A stretch of 62,295 bases of DNA from Streptomyces albicerus (GTDB lineage Bacteria > Actinomycetota > Actinomycetes > Streptomycetales > Streptomycetaceae), in assembly GCF_008905045.1 (NCBI RefSeq), contig NZ_VWMY01000010.1:139348-201642 (forward strand), written 5' to 3'. A program made the translations under genes and the position numbers. Below the pieces are notes generated by a model. That model was given only the letters and a program-made list of their open reading frames with translations, was not told the DNA's origin and made no database searches. This document shows positions 1-8,563 of this stretch, one piece after another. Numbering within the stretch: the stretch's first letter is position 1; every line of letters starts with the position of its first letter.

Positions 1-446
1 GAGTACTCCGACAGGCAGAGGGTGAAGTCGCTGCCGCCACCGGTCTCGGTGTACTCGGCGTACTTGGTGCGGTCGCAGCCCGAGTCGTCGCTCTTCTTGT
101 CCTCGACCTTGTACGCGGCTTTGGAGTTGCTGCAGTCCACGACCTCGAGCTCCGGGTCCGTGGCGCTGTCCGGGTTGCCGATGCTCATGCAGTCGCCGAC
201 CTTGGCGGCCTGGGCGTCGTCCCGGCTCGCCAGGTAGCCGGCGCCGGCGACTATGAGGGCGATGACGACGATCCCGACGCGCAGGTACTTCTTGAAGCCA
301 CGCTTCGGCTGCTGGGGCGGGACCGGGGTGTACGGCGCGGCCGGCTGCTGCGGGTGGCCCTGCGGCGGCTGCTGACCGTACGGGTTCCCCTGGGGCGGCT
401 GCCCTTGAGCGAACGGGTTCTGGCCCTGGGGCGGCGGAGTGGTCAC
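1..446 (-). CDS. LppU/SCO3897-family membrane-anchored protein (3' truncated by window edge)
   Basis: A GTG at 444-446 opens the frame and is preceded by an AGGGGG ribosome site; the gene runs off the left edge, so its C-terminus is missing. The visible 148 residues have a Pro/Gln/Gly-rich cytoplasmic part with NPF and NPYGQQPPQG-like repeats (residues 1-50), a basic patch, one membrane segment (about 55-74), then an extracytoplasmic domain with regularly placed cysteines (GDC, VDC, SGC, TLC). This layout fits the LppU/SCO3897 family of streptomycete single-pass proteins, whose function is unknown. It lies 115 bp downstream of an MFS gene on the same strand. The family assignment is by layout and remembered synteny. 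Confidence 0.75.
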   Translation of the reverse strand, partial: MTTPPPQGQNPFAQGQPPQGNPYGQQPPQGHPQQPAAPYTPVPPQQPKRGFKKYLRVGIVVIALIVAGAGYLASRDDAQAAKVGDCMSIGNPDSATDPELEVVDCSNSKAAYKVEDKKSDDSGCDRTKYAEYTETGGGSDFTLCLSEY

Positions 447-561
447 TTGGGGGTCCCCCTTGAACGTAGGAGCGCGTGGCGCGAAATAAGACGCACGTAA
501 GCTACCGGCCGCCACTGACAACTCTGTAGTCCAAAGGGGCTCTGTGGCATTGATGTGACAC

Positions 562-1827
562 TTACTGCAGTTCAAAGCGGACCATAGCCGCAGCAACTGC
601 CCCGTAGATAACGGCGACCGTGACCACCAGCGGGACTGAGCGGCCGTCAGGAGGCAGCATCAGGGCGGCCACCGCGGCGGCGCCGACGAAGGCGACGTTG
701 AACAGGACGTCGTACACGGCGAAGATCCGGCCACGGAAGCCGTCGTCGACGGACGACTGGACCACGGTGTCCGTGGCGATCTTCGCGCCCTGGGTGGTCA
801 GGCCCAGGACGAAGGCCGCGATCAGTATGGGGACTTCGGCGAACGGCAGGCCGAGCGCCGGCTCCAGAACCGCCGCGGATGCGGCACAGGCGGTGATCCA
901 GCCGATGGGCCCGAGTCGGCCGGCCACCGCCGGGGTCAGCACGGCCGCGGCGAAGAAACCCGCTCCGGAGATCCCCACGGCCAGGCCGAGTAGGGCGAGC
1001 CCGTCGTCGTCCGGGCCGGACGACCAGGCGTACCGGCAGAGCATCAGCACCATGACCGTCAGGGCGCCGTAGCAGAACCGCATCAGCGTCATCGCGGTCA
1101 GCGCCCAGACGGCCTCCCGTCGTGCGGGCTCGGCGAGATGCCGTACGCCCGCCGTCAGGCCGCGCGCCGTGCCGACCAGTGCCGCCTTCAGCCGTGGCTG
1201 TACCAACTCCTGGTCGGGGCCGAGCAGTTCAGGTGCCAGGCGCAGCGAGGCGAGCGCGGAGCACACGTAGAGCGCCGCTCCGACGAGGATGACCACCGCA
1301 TCGGAGTCCGAGGCGACGAGGCGTACGACGAAGGCGAGACCGCCGCCGACGGTCGCGGCCAGCGTTCCGGCCGTGGGCGACAGGGAGTTGGCCATCACCA
1401 GGCGGTCGGGGTCGACGACGCGGGGCAGCGCGGCGGACAGGCCCGCCAGGACGAAACGGTTGACCGCGGTGACACAGAGCGCGGACGCGTAGAAGAGCCA
1501 GTCCGGCACACCGCTCAGCATCAGGACGGCCGTCAGGGAGGCCAGCAGCGCCCGCAGGAGGTTCCCGTACAGAAAGACCTGCCGGCGTCGCCAGCGGTCC
1601 AGCAGGACGCCCGCGAACGGGCCGACGAGGGAGTACGGGAGCAGCAGGACCGCCATCGCGGAGGCGATCGCGGCCGCCGATGTCTGCCTCTCCGGCGAGA
1701 AGACGACGTACGTGGCGAGTGCGACCTGATAGACCCCGTCAGCGCCCTGCGACAGCAGCCGTACGGCGAGCAGGCGCCGGAAGTTCCGGAAGCGCAGGAG
1801 TACGCGCAGGTCACGTACGACAGCCAT
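562..1827 (-). CDS. MFS transporter, 421 aa
   Basis: A hydrophobic protein with about twelve membrane segments and the typical MFS loop after helix 2 (LLDRWRRRQVF, near residue 75). It begins MAVVRDLRVLLRFRNFRRLL, a common start for actinobacterial MFS efflux proteins. The ATG at 1825-1827 is preferred over an in-frame start 57 nt upstream because it has GAGG about 10 nt before it and because the extra N-terminus would run into the terminator-like hairpin of ino1. The substrate cannot be told from sequence. It follows ino1 on the same strand but is separated from it by a strong hairpin. Confidence 0.85.
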   Translation of the reverse strand: MAVVRDLRVLLRFRNFRRLLAVRLLSQGADGVYQVALATYVVFSPERQTSAAAIASAMAVLLLPYSLVGPFAGVLLDRWRRRQVFLYGNLLRALLASLTAVLMLSGVPDWLFYASALCVTAVNRFVLAGLSAALPRVVDPDRLVMANSLSPTAGTLAATVGGGLAFVVRLVASDSDAVVILVGAALYVCSALASLRLAPELLGPDQELVQPRLKAALVGTARGLTAGVRHLAEPARREAVWALTAMTLMRFCYGALTVMVLMLCRYAWSSGPDDDGLALLGLAVGISGAGFFAAAVLTPAVAGRLGPIGWITACAASAAVLEPALGLPFAEVPILIAAFVLGLTTQGAKIATDTVVQSSVDDGFRGRIFAVYDVLFNVAFVGAAAVAALMLPPDGRSVPLVVTVAVIYGAVAAAMVRFELQ

Positions 1828-1850
1828 GGGACACAGCCTCACATACGGGG

Positions 1851-1881
1851 AGGGTCCCCGGGCGCACGACCCGGGGACCCT
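1851..1881 (-). terminator. Hairpin terminator after ino1
   Basis: A perfect 12-bp stem (1851-1862 with 1870-1881) around a 7-nt loop. It lies between the ino1 stop and the MFS start and probably ends the padR-ino1 transcript. Confidence 0.7.
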
Positions 1882-1951
1882 CAACAGAGCTCAGCGCAAG
1901 GACGCTCGGCGCGCGGCGCTGTGTCTCGCCGGCGCACCGAGCTGTGTCGCG

Positions 1952-3034
1952 CTAGCGCTCGACCTCGCCCTTGATGAACCTCTCGACGTTGTCGTAGGCC
2001 TCGTCGTCGAAGTACTGGACCGGCGGGGACTTCATGAAGTAGCTCGACGCGGAGAGGATCGGACCGCCGATACCGCGGTCCTTGGCGATCTTCGCGGCGC
2101 GCAGGGCGTCGATGATGACACCCGCCGAGTTCGGGGAGTCCCAGACCTCGAGCTTGTACTCCAGGTTCAGCGGGACGTCGCCGAAGGCACGGCCCTCGAG
2201 GCGGACGTACGCCCACTTGCGGTCGTCGAGCCAGGCGACGTAGTCGGACGGGCCGATGTGGACGTTGTCGGCGCCCATGTCGCGGTCGCGGATCTGCGAG
2301 GTGACGGACTGCGTCTTCGAGATCTTCTTGGACTCGAGGCGGTCGCGCTCCAGCATGTTCTTGAAGTCCATGTTGCCGCCGACGTTGAGCTGCATGGTGC
2401 GCTCGAGACGGACACCGCGGTCCTCGAACAGCTTCGCCATCACACGGTGCGTGATGGTGGCGCCGACCTGCGACTTGATGTCGTCGCCGACGATCGGGAC
2501 GCCCGCCTCGGTGAACTTGTCCGCCCACTCCTTGGTACCGGCGATGAAGACCGGCAGGGCGTTGACGAAGGCGACCTTGGCGTCGATGGCGCACTGGGCG
2601 TAGAACTTCGCCGCGTCCTCGGAACCGACGGGCAGGTAGCAGACGAGGACGTCGACCTGCTTGTCCTTGAGGATCTGGACCACGTCGACCGGGGTCTCGG
2701 CGGACTCCTCGATGGTCTCGCGGTAGTACTTCCCGAGGCCGTCGAGGGTGTGGCCGCGCTGGACCGTGACGCCCTTGTTCGGGACGTCGCAGATCTTGAT
2801 GGTGTTGTTCTCGCTGGCCCCGATGGCGTCCGAGAGGTCGAGGCCGACCTTCTTCGCGTCGACGTCGAAGGCGGCGACGAACTCGACGTCACCCACGTGG
2901 TAGTCGCCGAACTGGACGTGCATCAGACCCGGCACCTTGGACGCCGGGTCGGCGTCCTTGTAGTACTCGACGCCCTGCACCAGCGAGGCGGCGCAGTTGC
3001 CCACGCCGACGATGGCTACGCGAACCGAACCCAT
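1952..3034 (-). CDS. ino1: Inositol-3-phosphate synthase, 360 aa
   Basis: Converts D-glucose 6-phosphate to 1D-myo-inositol 3-phosphate with bound NAD; in actinomycetes this feeds mycothiol and phosphatidylinositol. The protein starts [21 protein letters not shown], a Rossmann nucleotide-binding glycine motif, and has the family signatures [12 protein letters not shown] and the C-terminal [15 protein letters not shown]. The ATG at 3032-3034 has AGGGAG about 8 nt upstream; an in-frame ATG at 3082 would overlap the end of the upstream padR gene and is unlikely. The length is usual for the short actinobacterial type. It is 44 bp downstream of a PadR regulator, so the two probably form one transcript under the palindromic operator at 3812-3836. 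Confidence 0.95.
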   Translation of the reverse strand: MGSVRVAIVGVGNCAASLVQGVEYYKDADPASKVPGLMHVQFGDYHVGDVEFVAAFDVDAKKVGLDLSDAIGASENNTIKICDVPNKGVTVQRGHTLDGLGKYYRETIEESAETPVDVVQILKDKQVDVLVCYLPVGSEDAAKFYAQCAIDAKVAFVNALPVFIAGTKEWADKFTEAGVPIVGDDIKSQVGATITHRVMAKLFEDRGVRLERTMQLNVGGNMDFKNMLERDRLESKKISKTQSVTSQIRDRDMGADNVHIGPSDYVAWLDDRKWAYVRLEGRAFGDVPLNLEYKLEVWDSPNSAGVIIDALRAAKIAKDRGIGGPILSASSYFMKSPPVQYFDDEAYDNVERFIKGEVER

Positions 3035-3078
3035 TCCGGTTGCTCCCTGTGTGTACTCGGTGAAGTCCTGAGCGGACT

Positions 3079-3762
3079 TCACATGGCAGTGTCATCGGAC
3101 GGATCCGGCCCGGGAGTGTCCCCGGGCCGGGGCAGGCCGCCCGACTCCCCAGATGTGCTGTCCTGCTGAGCGGCGCCGTCGGATCCGGGACGCCGCTGGT
3201 CCCGTCCGGCCCGCTCGCTCTCGATGAGCTCGTTCAGCCAGCGCACTTCGCGCTCCACGGACTCCATTCCGTGGCGCTGGAGCTCAAGGGTGTAGTCGTC
3301 GAGGCGCTCCCGGGTGCGCGCCAGAGAGGCACGCATCTTCTCCAGGCGCTCCTCGAGACGGCTGCGGCGGCCTTCGAGGACCCGCATCCGTACGTCCCGC
3401 GACGTCTGGCCGAAGAAGGCGAAGCGAGCAGCGAAGTGCTCGTCCTCGTACGCGTCGGGACCCGTCTGTGAGAGCAGGTCCTCGAAGTGCTCCTTACCTT
3501 CCGCCGTCAACCGATAGACGATCTTGGCGCGGCGCCCTGAGAGTGGCGCCGCGAGGGCGTCCTCGGGGGTGTTCCCCGATTCCTCGATCAACCAGCCGTT
3601 GGCGACCAGCGTCTTGAGGCAGGGGTAGAGCGTTCCGTAGCTGAACGCACGGAACACACCCAGTGACGTATTGAGGCGTTTGCGCAGCTCATAGCCGTGC
3701 ATCGGGGACTCGCGGAGCAGGCCGAGAACAGCGAACTCGAGGATCCCGGAACGCCGGCTCAT
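3079..3762 (-). CDS. PadR-family transcriptional regulator, 227 aa
   Basis: The N-terminal winged helix (residues 1-85) has the PadR pattern [23 protein letters not shown] and [12 protein letters not shown] charged, probably coiled-coil dimerisation region follows (about 120-205), then a disordered Gly/Pro/Asp-rich tail. ATG at 3760-3762 with GAGAGGAGG upstream. PadR proteins usually repress themselves and a neighbouring gene; here the neighbour is ino1, and a 25-bp palindrome with ATGT/ACAT ends lies 50 bp before the start. Control of inositol synthesis by this protein is inferred from position. Confidence 0.9.
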   Translation of the reverse strand: MSRRSGILEFAVLGLLRESPMHGYELRKRLNTSLGVFRAFSYGTLYPCLKTLVANGWLIEESGNTPEDALAAPLSGRRAKIVYRLTAEGKEHFEDLLSQTGPDAYEDEHFAARFAFFGQTSRDVRMRVLEGRRSRLEERLEKMRASLARTRERLDDYTLELQRHGMESVEREVRWLNELIESERAGRDQRRPGSDGAAQQDSTSGESGGLPRPGDTPGPDPSDDTAM

Positions 3763-3811
3763 CGTCGCCTCCTCTCTGCCGCGGTCTTGCCGTGACGGTC
3801 TTTATGCCGAG

Positions 3812-3836
3812 CTGATGTATCGACTCGATACATCAG
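3812..3836. promoter_or_regulatory. Perfect palindrome, probable PadR operator
   Basis: Two 11-nt arms (CTGATGTATCG and CGATACATCAG) around ACT. The arms contain ATGTAT and ATACAT, matching the ATGT-N8 to N11-ACAT pattern known for PadR/LmrR-type operators. Position (50-74 bp upstream of the padR start) suits autoregulation of padR-ino1. Confidence 0.65.
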
Positions 3837-3975
3837 CACGATAGATCGGTCCTCTGTCTGCGACAAGAGGGGGCACGGTGAACGGCGTCACATCACAGAT
3901 TCTCAGGAAGCAAGTTGCCTGTTTTGGGGTGAACTTCGGCCTAGGCGGGTTTTGACGGTGCGTAGTCTGTGCGCC

Positions 3976-4128
3976 ATGCAAACCACCGGGAACCGAGTGA
4001 CGCCTGGGGACGTCCTCGTCCTCGGTGCAGTACGGGTGAATGCAAGAACGACCGCATCCGTACTTCGGGGGGACCGGAAACCAGCCGCCGTTTCCAGGCG
4101 CGCTCAGGTGCGCCTGCCCGAGGAGTAA
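3976..4128 (+). CDS. Candidate leaderless 50-aa upstream ORF before the PBP gene
   Basis: The frame starts ATG CAA ACC, is open for 50 codons and ends with TAA at 4126-4128, where the stop directly follows the AGGAG that serves the PBP gene. A TAGTCT hexamer 7 nt before the ATG would give a transcript starting at the ATG itself. Against it: only about two thirds of third codon positions are G or C, lower than neighbouring genes, and no family is recognised. It may be a small coupling peptide, or only a transcript leader. Confidence 0.3.
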   Translation: MQTTGNRVTPGDVLVLGAVRVNARTTASVLRGDRKPAAVSRRAQVRLPEE

Positions 4129-4135
4129 TCGTTCG

Positions 4136-6838
4136 ATGAGCGAGCACCGTCGCAAATCGCCGCAGCCGCAGGGCGGCGGACGTGCCGCGGCCCGACGCGG
4201 CCAGACAGGGTCGTCCTCTGGCCGCCGTGCGGCACCGCGTGGCGCCACCGGGTCTCCTTCCGCCTCGTACGACTCGGGGGGTGAGGAGCGCCCGTTCGGT
4301 AGCCGTGCCGAGGCCCGGCGGGCGGCGCAGAGAAGCAGCAGCGGCGGAGGCAGGCGCAGAGCCGCCGACGGCGCGGGACACGGCGGCCACGGTGGTGGCG
4401 GCCGCCGCGGTGGTCCCGGCGGGCCGAACGGGCCTGGGCGGGGCCGAGGGCGTGGGTCCATGCCCGAGAGGAACCGGATCATCGACTATCCGCGCGCGGG
4501 CAAGTACGGCTGGGCGCGTTGGGTGCCCTCGTGGAAGCTTGTGACGGGTACGTTCATCGCCTTCTGCGGCAGCATGATGGCCGTGGCCGGTATCGCGTAC
4601 GCCATGGTGGGCGTGCCGGACATCGCGGCGGCCGCGAAGGCGCAGAACAACGTCTACTACTGGTCCAACGGCAAGCCGATGGTGTCCACCGGCGGTGAGA
4701 CCAACCGCCAGAACATCAAGTACGAGCAGATTCCCAAGTCGATGCGGTACGCCGTCATGTCGGCCGAGAACAAGACGTTCGAGACCGACAAGGGCATCGA
4801 CCCCATGGGCATCGGCCGAGCCCTCTTCAACATGGCCAGGGGTGGCGACACGCAGGGCGGCTCGACCATCACGCAGCAGTACGTGAAGAACGCGATGCTC
4901 AACGACCAGTCGCAGACGCTCTCCCGGAAGTTCAAGGAACTGCTCGTCTCCATCAAGGTGGGCCGCAGCGAGCCCAAGGAGAAGGTCATGGCGGGGTATC
5001 TGAACACCGCCTACTACGGCCGCTCGTCCTACGGCCTCCAGGCGGCCGCGCGTTCATACTTCGGCAAGGACGCGACCAGCCTGAACGCGAGCGAGTGCGC
5101 CCTCCTCGCAACCGTGCTGAAGGGCGCCACGTACTACGACCCCGCGGGGCAGACGGAGATCGACCCGGCCGCCACGCGCGAGGCCAACACGGAGAGGGCC
5201 ACGAAGCGCTGGAGCTGGATCCTCACCGAGATGGTCAAGGACGGGCATCTGTCGGCCACGGAACGGTCCAAGTACACAAAGCTGCCCAAGCTCCAGAACC
5301 CGCGGTCCAGCGATGAGCTGGGCGGTCAGATCGGCTACCTCGTCGACCTGGCCAAGGGCTACGTCATCAACAACACCGAGATCACCGAAGAGCAGCTCCG
5401 GCAGGGCGGCTACGAGATCCACACGACCTTCGACAAGAAGAAGGTCGAGGACCTCGAGAAGGCCGTGAAGAAGGTCCGCGAGGAGAACATCAACGAGAAG
5501 AAGCGTCCGAAGACGGACAAGTACGTCCAGTTCGGCGGGGCCTCCGTGAACCCGGAGAACGGCGCCATCGAGGCCATCTACGGCGGTGAGGACGCCACCA
5601 AGCACTTCACCAACAACGCCGACGAGACCGGTGCCGCGGTCGGTTCGACGTTCAAGCCGTTCGTCTTGGCGGCCGCGATGCAGGACGGCAAGCGCAACCC
5701 CGATCTCGGGGAGTCCCAGGCGCAGGACGAGCGCACCAAGGTGTCGCCAGACAGCTTCTACAGCGGCAAGAACAGGCTCAAGATCCGGGAATACGACGGT
5801 GACGTCTGGAAGAACGACAAGGGCAAGGAGTGGCTCCAGGCCAATGACGACGACGAGTCGTACGGCAGTCCGCCGAACTACCGGATTGATCTACGTGAGG
5901 CCATGAAGGTCTCGGCGAACTCCGCCTTCGTGCAGCTCGGCATGGACGTCGGTCTGGACAAGGTGAAGCAGGCAGCCGAAAACGCCGGCCTCAGGGAGAG
6001 CAGTCTGACGGGTACCACCTTCCCGTCCTTCTCCATCGGTATTTCCGACCCCAGCACGATCCGGATGGCCGGCTCGTACGCGACGTTCGCGGCCAGCGGT
6101 GAACAGAACGACCCGTTCTCGGTCAAGGAGGTCAAATACGAAGGGGACATGGTGTTCAAGCACAAGTCCCAGCCCAAGTCGGCCTTCACGGAGAAGGTTG
6201 CCGACAACGTCACCGACGTCCTGAAGACCGTCGTCGAGGAGGGAACTGGTACCTCGGCGCAGCTGGACGATCGTGAGGTGGCCGGCAAGACCGGTACGAC
6301 GGACGGTAACAAGTCCGCCTGGTTCGTCGGGTACACGCCGCAGCTCTCGACCGCGATCAGCATGTACCGCATGGACGACGACGAGACCAAGAAGCGCGAG
6401 TTCCTGGAGATGTACGGCACGGGTGGCCAGAAGACGATTCACGGCGCCTCGTTCCCGGCCGAGATCTGGCACGACTACATGGAGCAGGCGCTCAAGGGCG
6501 AGAAGCCCATCGACTTCCCCGAGGCCACGCCCATCGGTGAAGTGGTCAATGACGTTCCGAGCCCGAGCGTGATCCCCACGCCCACCGAGTCCGAAGAGGA
6601 ACCGGTTGAGCCCACGCCGACGCCCAGTGAGCCCCAGGCCTCTCCCTCGCCCTCGGTGAGTGAGACCTGCAACAACCCGTTCGACCCCAACTGCGTCGAC
6701 ACGGGCGGTACTGACACGGGCGGAACGGACAACGGCGGTACAGACGGAGGGGTGACCGCCTCGCCAACGGAATCCGACGACAGCGGAAATTCCAGAGGCA
6801 ACGGCAACGGCGGCCTCTTCGGAGGATCGACCGGGTAG
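4136..6838 (+). CDS. Class A (bifunctional) penicillin-binding protein, 900 aa
   Basis: Polymerises and cross-links peptidoglycan outside the membrane. Order: a basic, Gly/Arg/Ser-rich cytoplasmic tail (1-120); one membrane anchor (about 134-158); a GT51 glycosyltransferase domain with ENKTFETDKGID (about 209) and GGSTITQQYVKN; a transpeptidase domain with the active-site STFK (about 504), SAN (about 593) and KTG (about 718); and a Thr/Pro/Ser-rich tail with TDTGG/TDNGG repeats. The ATG at 4136 has AGGAG 10 nt upstream; an in-frame start at 4040 lacks one. A perfect 17-bp hairpin and two parS sites follow the gene. Which of the several streptomycete class A PBPs this is cannot be decided here. 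Confidence 0.93.
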   Translation: MSEHRRKSPQPQGGGRAAARRGQTGSSSGRRAAPRGATGSPSASYDSGGEERPFGSRAEARRAAQRSSSGGGRRRAADGAGHGGHGGGGRRGGPGGPNGPGRGRGRGSMPERNRIIDYPRAGKYGWARWVPSWKLVTGTFIAFCGSMMAVAGIAYAMVGVPDIAAAAKAQNNVYYWSNGKPMVSTGGETNRQNIKYEQIPKSMRYAVMSAENKTFETDKGIDPMGIGRALFNMARGGDTQGGSTITQQYVKNAMLNDQSQTLSRKFKELLVSIKVGRSEPKEKVMAGYLNTAYYGRSSYGLQAAARSYFGKDATSLNASECALLATVLKGATYYDPAGQTEIDPAATREANTERATKRWSWILTEMVKDGHLSATERSKYTKLPKLQNPRSSDELGGQIGYLVDLAKGYVINNTEITEEQLRQGGYEIHTTFDKKKVEDLEKAVKKVREENINEKKRPKTDKYVQFGGASVNPENGAIEAIYGGEDATKHFTNNADETGAAVGSTFKPFVLAAAMQDGKRNPDLGESQAQDERTKVSPDSFYSGKNRLKIREYDGDVWKNDKGKEWLQANDDDESYGSPPNYRIDLREAMKVSANSAFVQLGMDVGLDKVKQAAENAGLRESSLTGTTFPSFSIGISDPSTIRMAGSYATFAASGEQNDPFSVKEVKYEGDMVFKHKSQPKSAFTEKVADNVTDVLKTVVEEGTGTSAQLDDREVAGKTGTTDGNKSAWFVGYTPQLSTAISMYRMDDDETKKREFLEMYGTGGQKTIHGASFPAEIWHDYMEQALKGEKPIDFPEATPIGEVVNDVPSPSVIPTPTESEEEPVEPTPTPSEPQASPSPSVSETCNNPFDPNCVDTGGTDTGGTDNGGTDGGVTASPTESDDSGNSRGNGNGGLFGGSTG

Positions 6839-6852
6839 CCGCCTCCGCGGGT

Positions 6853-6866
6853 GTTTCACGTGAAAC
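6853..6866. promoter_or_regulatory. parS: parS site (perfect)
   Basis: Exact GTTTCACGTGAAAC, the 14-bp ParB-binding palindrome of Streptomyces. It forms, with the site at 6880, a 41-bp perfect inverted repeat. Confidence 0.93.
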
Positions 6867-6879
6867 ATCCACAGTGGAT

Positions 6880-6893
6880 GTTTCACGTGAAAC
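6880..6893. promoter_or_regulatory. parS: parS site (perfect)
   Basis: Exact 14-mer, 27 bp from the previous site, in the mirror arm of the same inverted repeat (6853-6893). Confidence 0.93.
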
Positions 6894-6928
6894 GAGGGCC
6901 GTCGCACCGACTCGGTGCGACGGCCCTC
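6894..6928 (+). terminator. Terminator of the PBP gene
   Basis: Perfect 17-bp arms (6894-6910 and 6912-6928) around a single central base, starting immediately after the second parS site. Confidence 0.7.
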
Positions 6929-6964
6929 GGCGTATTCCTAGACGCGTACGGCAGGATGTGCGGC

Positions 6965-8470
6965 ATGCCCAGTGCAGAAACGACGCGAACGAGCGTGCAC
7001 GAGCCAGATCTGGTGCGGCCGACCAAGGAGGACCCGGTCGCCACGACCGGCAGTGAACTGTTCGGCGGTCCTCTCGGACGCCGCGCGCTGCTCGGGACGT
7101 CCTGGTGGACCCCCGTACGCGTCATCGCGCTCGTCGCGATCGGCATGTTCGCCCTCGGCATGGTGCAGAAGCTGCCCTGCTACGACGGAGCCTGGTTCTT
7201 CGGGGCCAGCTCGCAGTACACGCATGCCTGCTACTCGGACATCCCGCACCTCTACCAGGGGCGGGGCTTCGCCGACGGGCTCGTGCCGTACTTCGACAAG
7301 CTCGAGGGCGACATGGAGTACCTCGAGTACCCGGTCCTGACCGGCGTGTTCATGGAGGTCGCTGCCTGGCTGACACCGGGGAGCGGCAGCATCCAGGACC
7401 AGGAGCAGGTCTACTGGATGGTCAACGCCGGGATGCTGATGGTGTGCGCTGCCGTCATCGCGGTCTGCGTGACCCGCACCCACCGGCGGCGGCCCTGGGA
7501 CGGCCTGCTGATCGCTCTGGCGCCCGCCGTCGCGCTGACCGCCACCATCAACTGGGACCTGCTGGCCGTCGCTCTGACGGCCGCCGCGATGCTGATGTGG
7601 TCGCGGGGCCGCACCCTCGCTTTCGGCGTCCTGCTGGGGCTCGCAACGGCCGCCAAGCTCTATCCCGTCCTGCTGCTCGGGCCGCTGTTCGTGCTGTGCT
7701 GGCGTGCCGGCAAGTGGCGGGAGTTCGGCACCGCCCTGCTCGGTGCCGCGGGCTCCTGGCTGATCGTGAACCTTCCGGTCATGCTGCTCGCGCCCGAGGG
7801 CTGGTCGAAGTTCTACACGTTCAGCCAGGAGCGCGGCGTCGACTTCGGCTCCTTCTGGCTGATCCTGTCCCAGCGCATGGAGAGCCCGCTCGCCACCGAC
7901 ACCGTCAATGCGTTCGCCACGGTGCTCATGCTGATCTCCTGTGTGGGCGTCGCGGCACTCGCGCTGACCGCTCCGCGCAGGCCGCGCTTCGCCCAGCTGG
8001 CGTTTCTGATCGTCGCGGCCTTCATCCTCACCAACAAGGTCTACTCACCGCAGTACGTGTTGTGGCTGGTCCCCCTCGCCGCGCTGGCCCGCCCGAAATG
8101 GCGGGACTTCCTGATCTGGCAGGCCTGCGAGGTCGCGTACTTCCTCGGGATCTGGATGTACCTCGCGTACACGACCAGCGGCGACGCCCACAAGGGACTG
8201 CCCGAAGAGGGGTATCAACTGGCCATCGCCGTCCACCTGTTGGGGACGCTGTACCTGTGCGCCGTGATCGTGCGCGACATCTTCATGCCGGAGCGGGACG
8301 TGGTGCGCCGCTCCGGTGACGACGATCCGTCGGGCGGTGTCCTGGACGGCGCGGAGGACGTCTTCGTCCTGGGCGCCGCGGCCCATCCGCCCCGGCACGC
8401 GGCGCACTTCGACGGGCCGTACGTGGAGTGGGGCAGCGGCGGCGAATCGCAGCGGAGGAGTTCGCCCTGA
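6965..8470 (+). CDS. GT87-family membrane glycosyltransferase, 501 aa
   Basis: A polytopic protein with about ten or more membrane segments. Its conserved core resembles DUF2029/GT87, the family of polyprenyl-phosphate-mannose-dependent mannosyltransferases of actinobacteria: an acidic stretch near the first external loop (DKLEGDMEYLEYPVLTGVFM), LALAPAVALTATINWDLLAVAL, LGLATAAKLYPVLLLGPLFV and NKVYSPQYVLWLVPL. The ATG at 6965 is chosen because frames upstream run back through the terminator and parS sites. The C-terminus is a charged cytoplasmic tail. The acceptor is unknown; lipoglycan or cell-wall glycan work is inferred from the family and the neighbouring PBP and FemX genes. Confidence 0.83.
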   Translation: MPSAETTRTSVHEPDLVRPTKEDPVATTGSELFGGPLGRRALLGTSWWTPVRVIALVAIGMFALGMVQKLPCYDGAWFFGASSQYTHACYSDIPHLYQGRGFADGLVPYFDKLEGDMEYLEYPVLTGVFMEVAAWLTPGSGSIQDQEQVYWMVNAGMLMVCAAVIAVCVTRTHRRRPWDGLLIALAPAVALTATINWDLLAVALTAAAMLMWSRGRTLAFGVLLGLATAAKLYPVLLLGPLFVLCWRAGKWREFGTALLGAAGSWLIVNLPVMLLAPEGWSKFYTFSQERGVDFGSFWLILSQRMESPLATDTVNAFATVLMLISCVGVAALALTAPRRPRFAQLAFLIVAAFILTNKVYSPQYVLWLVPLAALARPKWRDFLIWQACEVAYFLGIWMYLAYTTSGDAHKGLPEEGYQLAIAVHLLGTLYLCAVIVRDIFMPERDVVRRSGDDDPSGGVLDGAEDVFVLGAAAHPPRHAAHFDGPYVEWGSGGESQRRSSP

Positions 8471-8488
8471 GCGAACAGGGCATGGGCG

Positions 8489-8540
8489 AGTCATGCAGAA
8501 GGCCGTACCCGGATTCGCGGGTACGGCCTTCTGCATGACT
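8489..8540. terminator. Bidirectional terminator
   Basis: A perfect 22-bp stem (8489-8510 with 8519-8540) around an 8-nt loop. It sits between the convergent GT87 and alanine-racemase-like genes and can serve both. Confidence 0.85.
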
Positions 8541-8563
8541 GCGGGGACTTGGTGTCCCCTTGG

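Larger units (their letters stand above)
3763..4135. other. Divergent intergenic region between padR and the PBP gene
   Basis: 373 bp. It holds the PadR-type palindrome (3812-3836) on the left. On the right is a possible -10 element TAGTCT (3963-3968), seven nt before an ATG at 3976 that opens a 50-codon frame ending beside the PBP ribosome site. The rest shows no clear structure. Confidence 0.5.
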
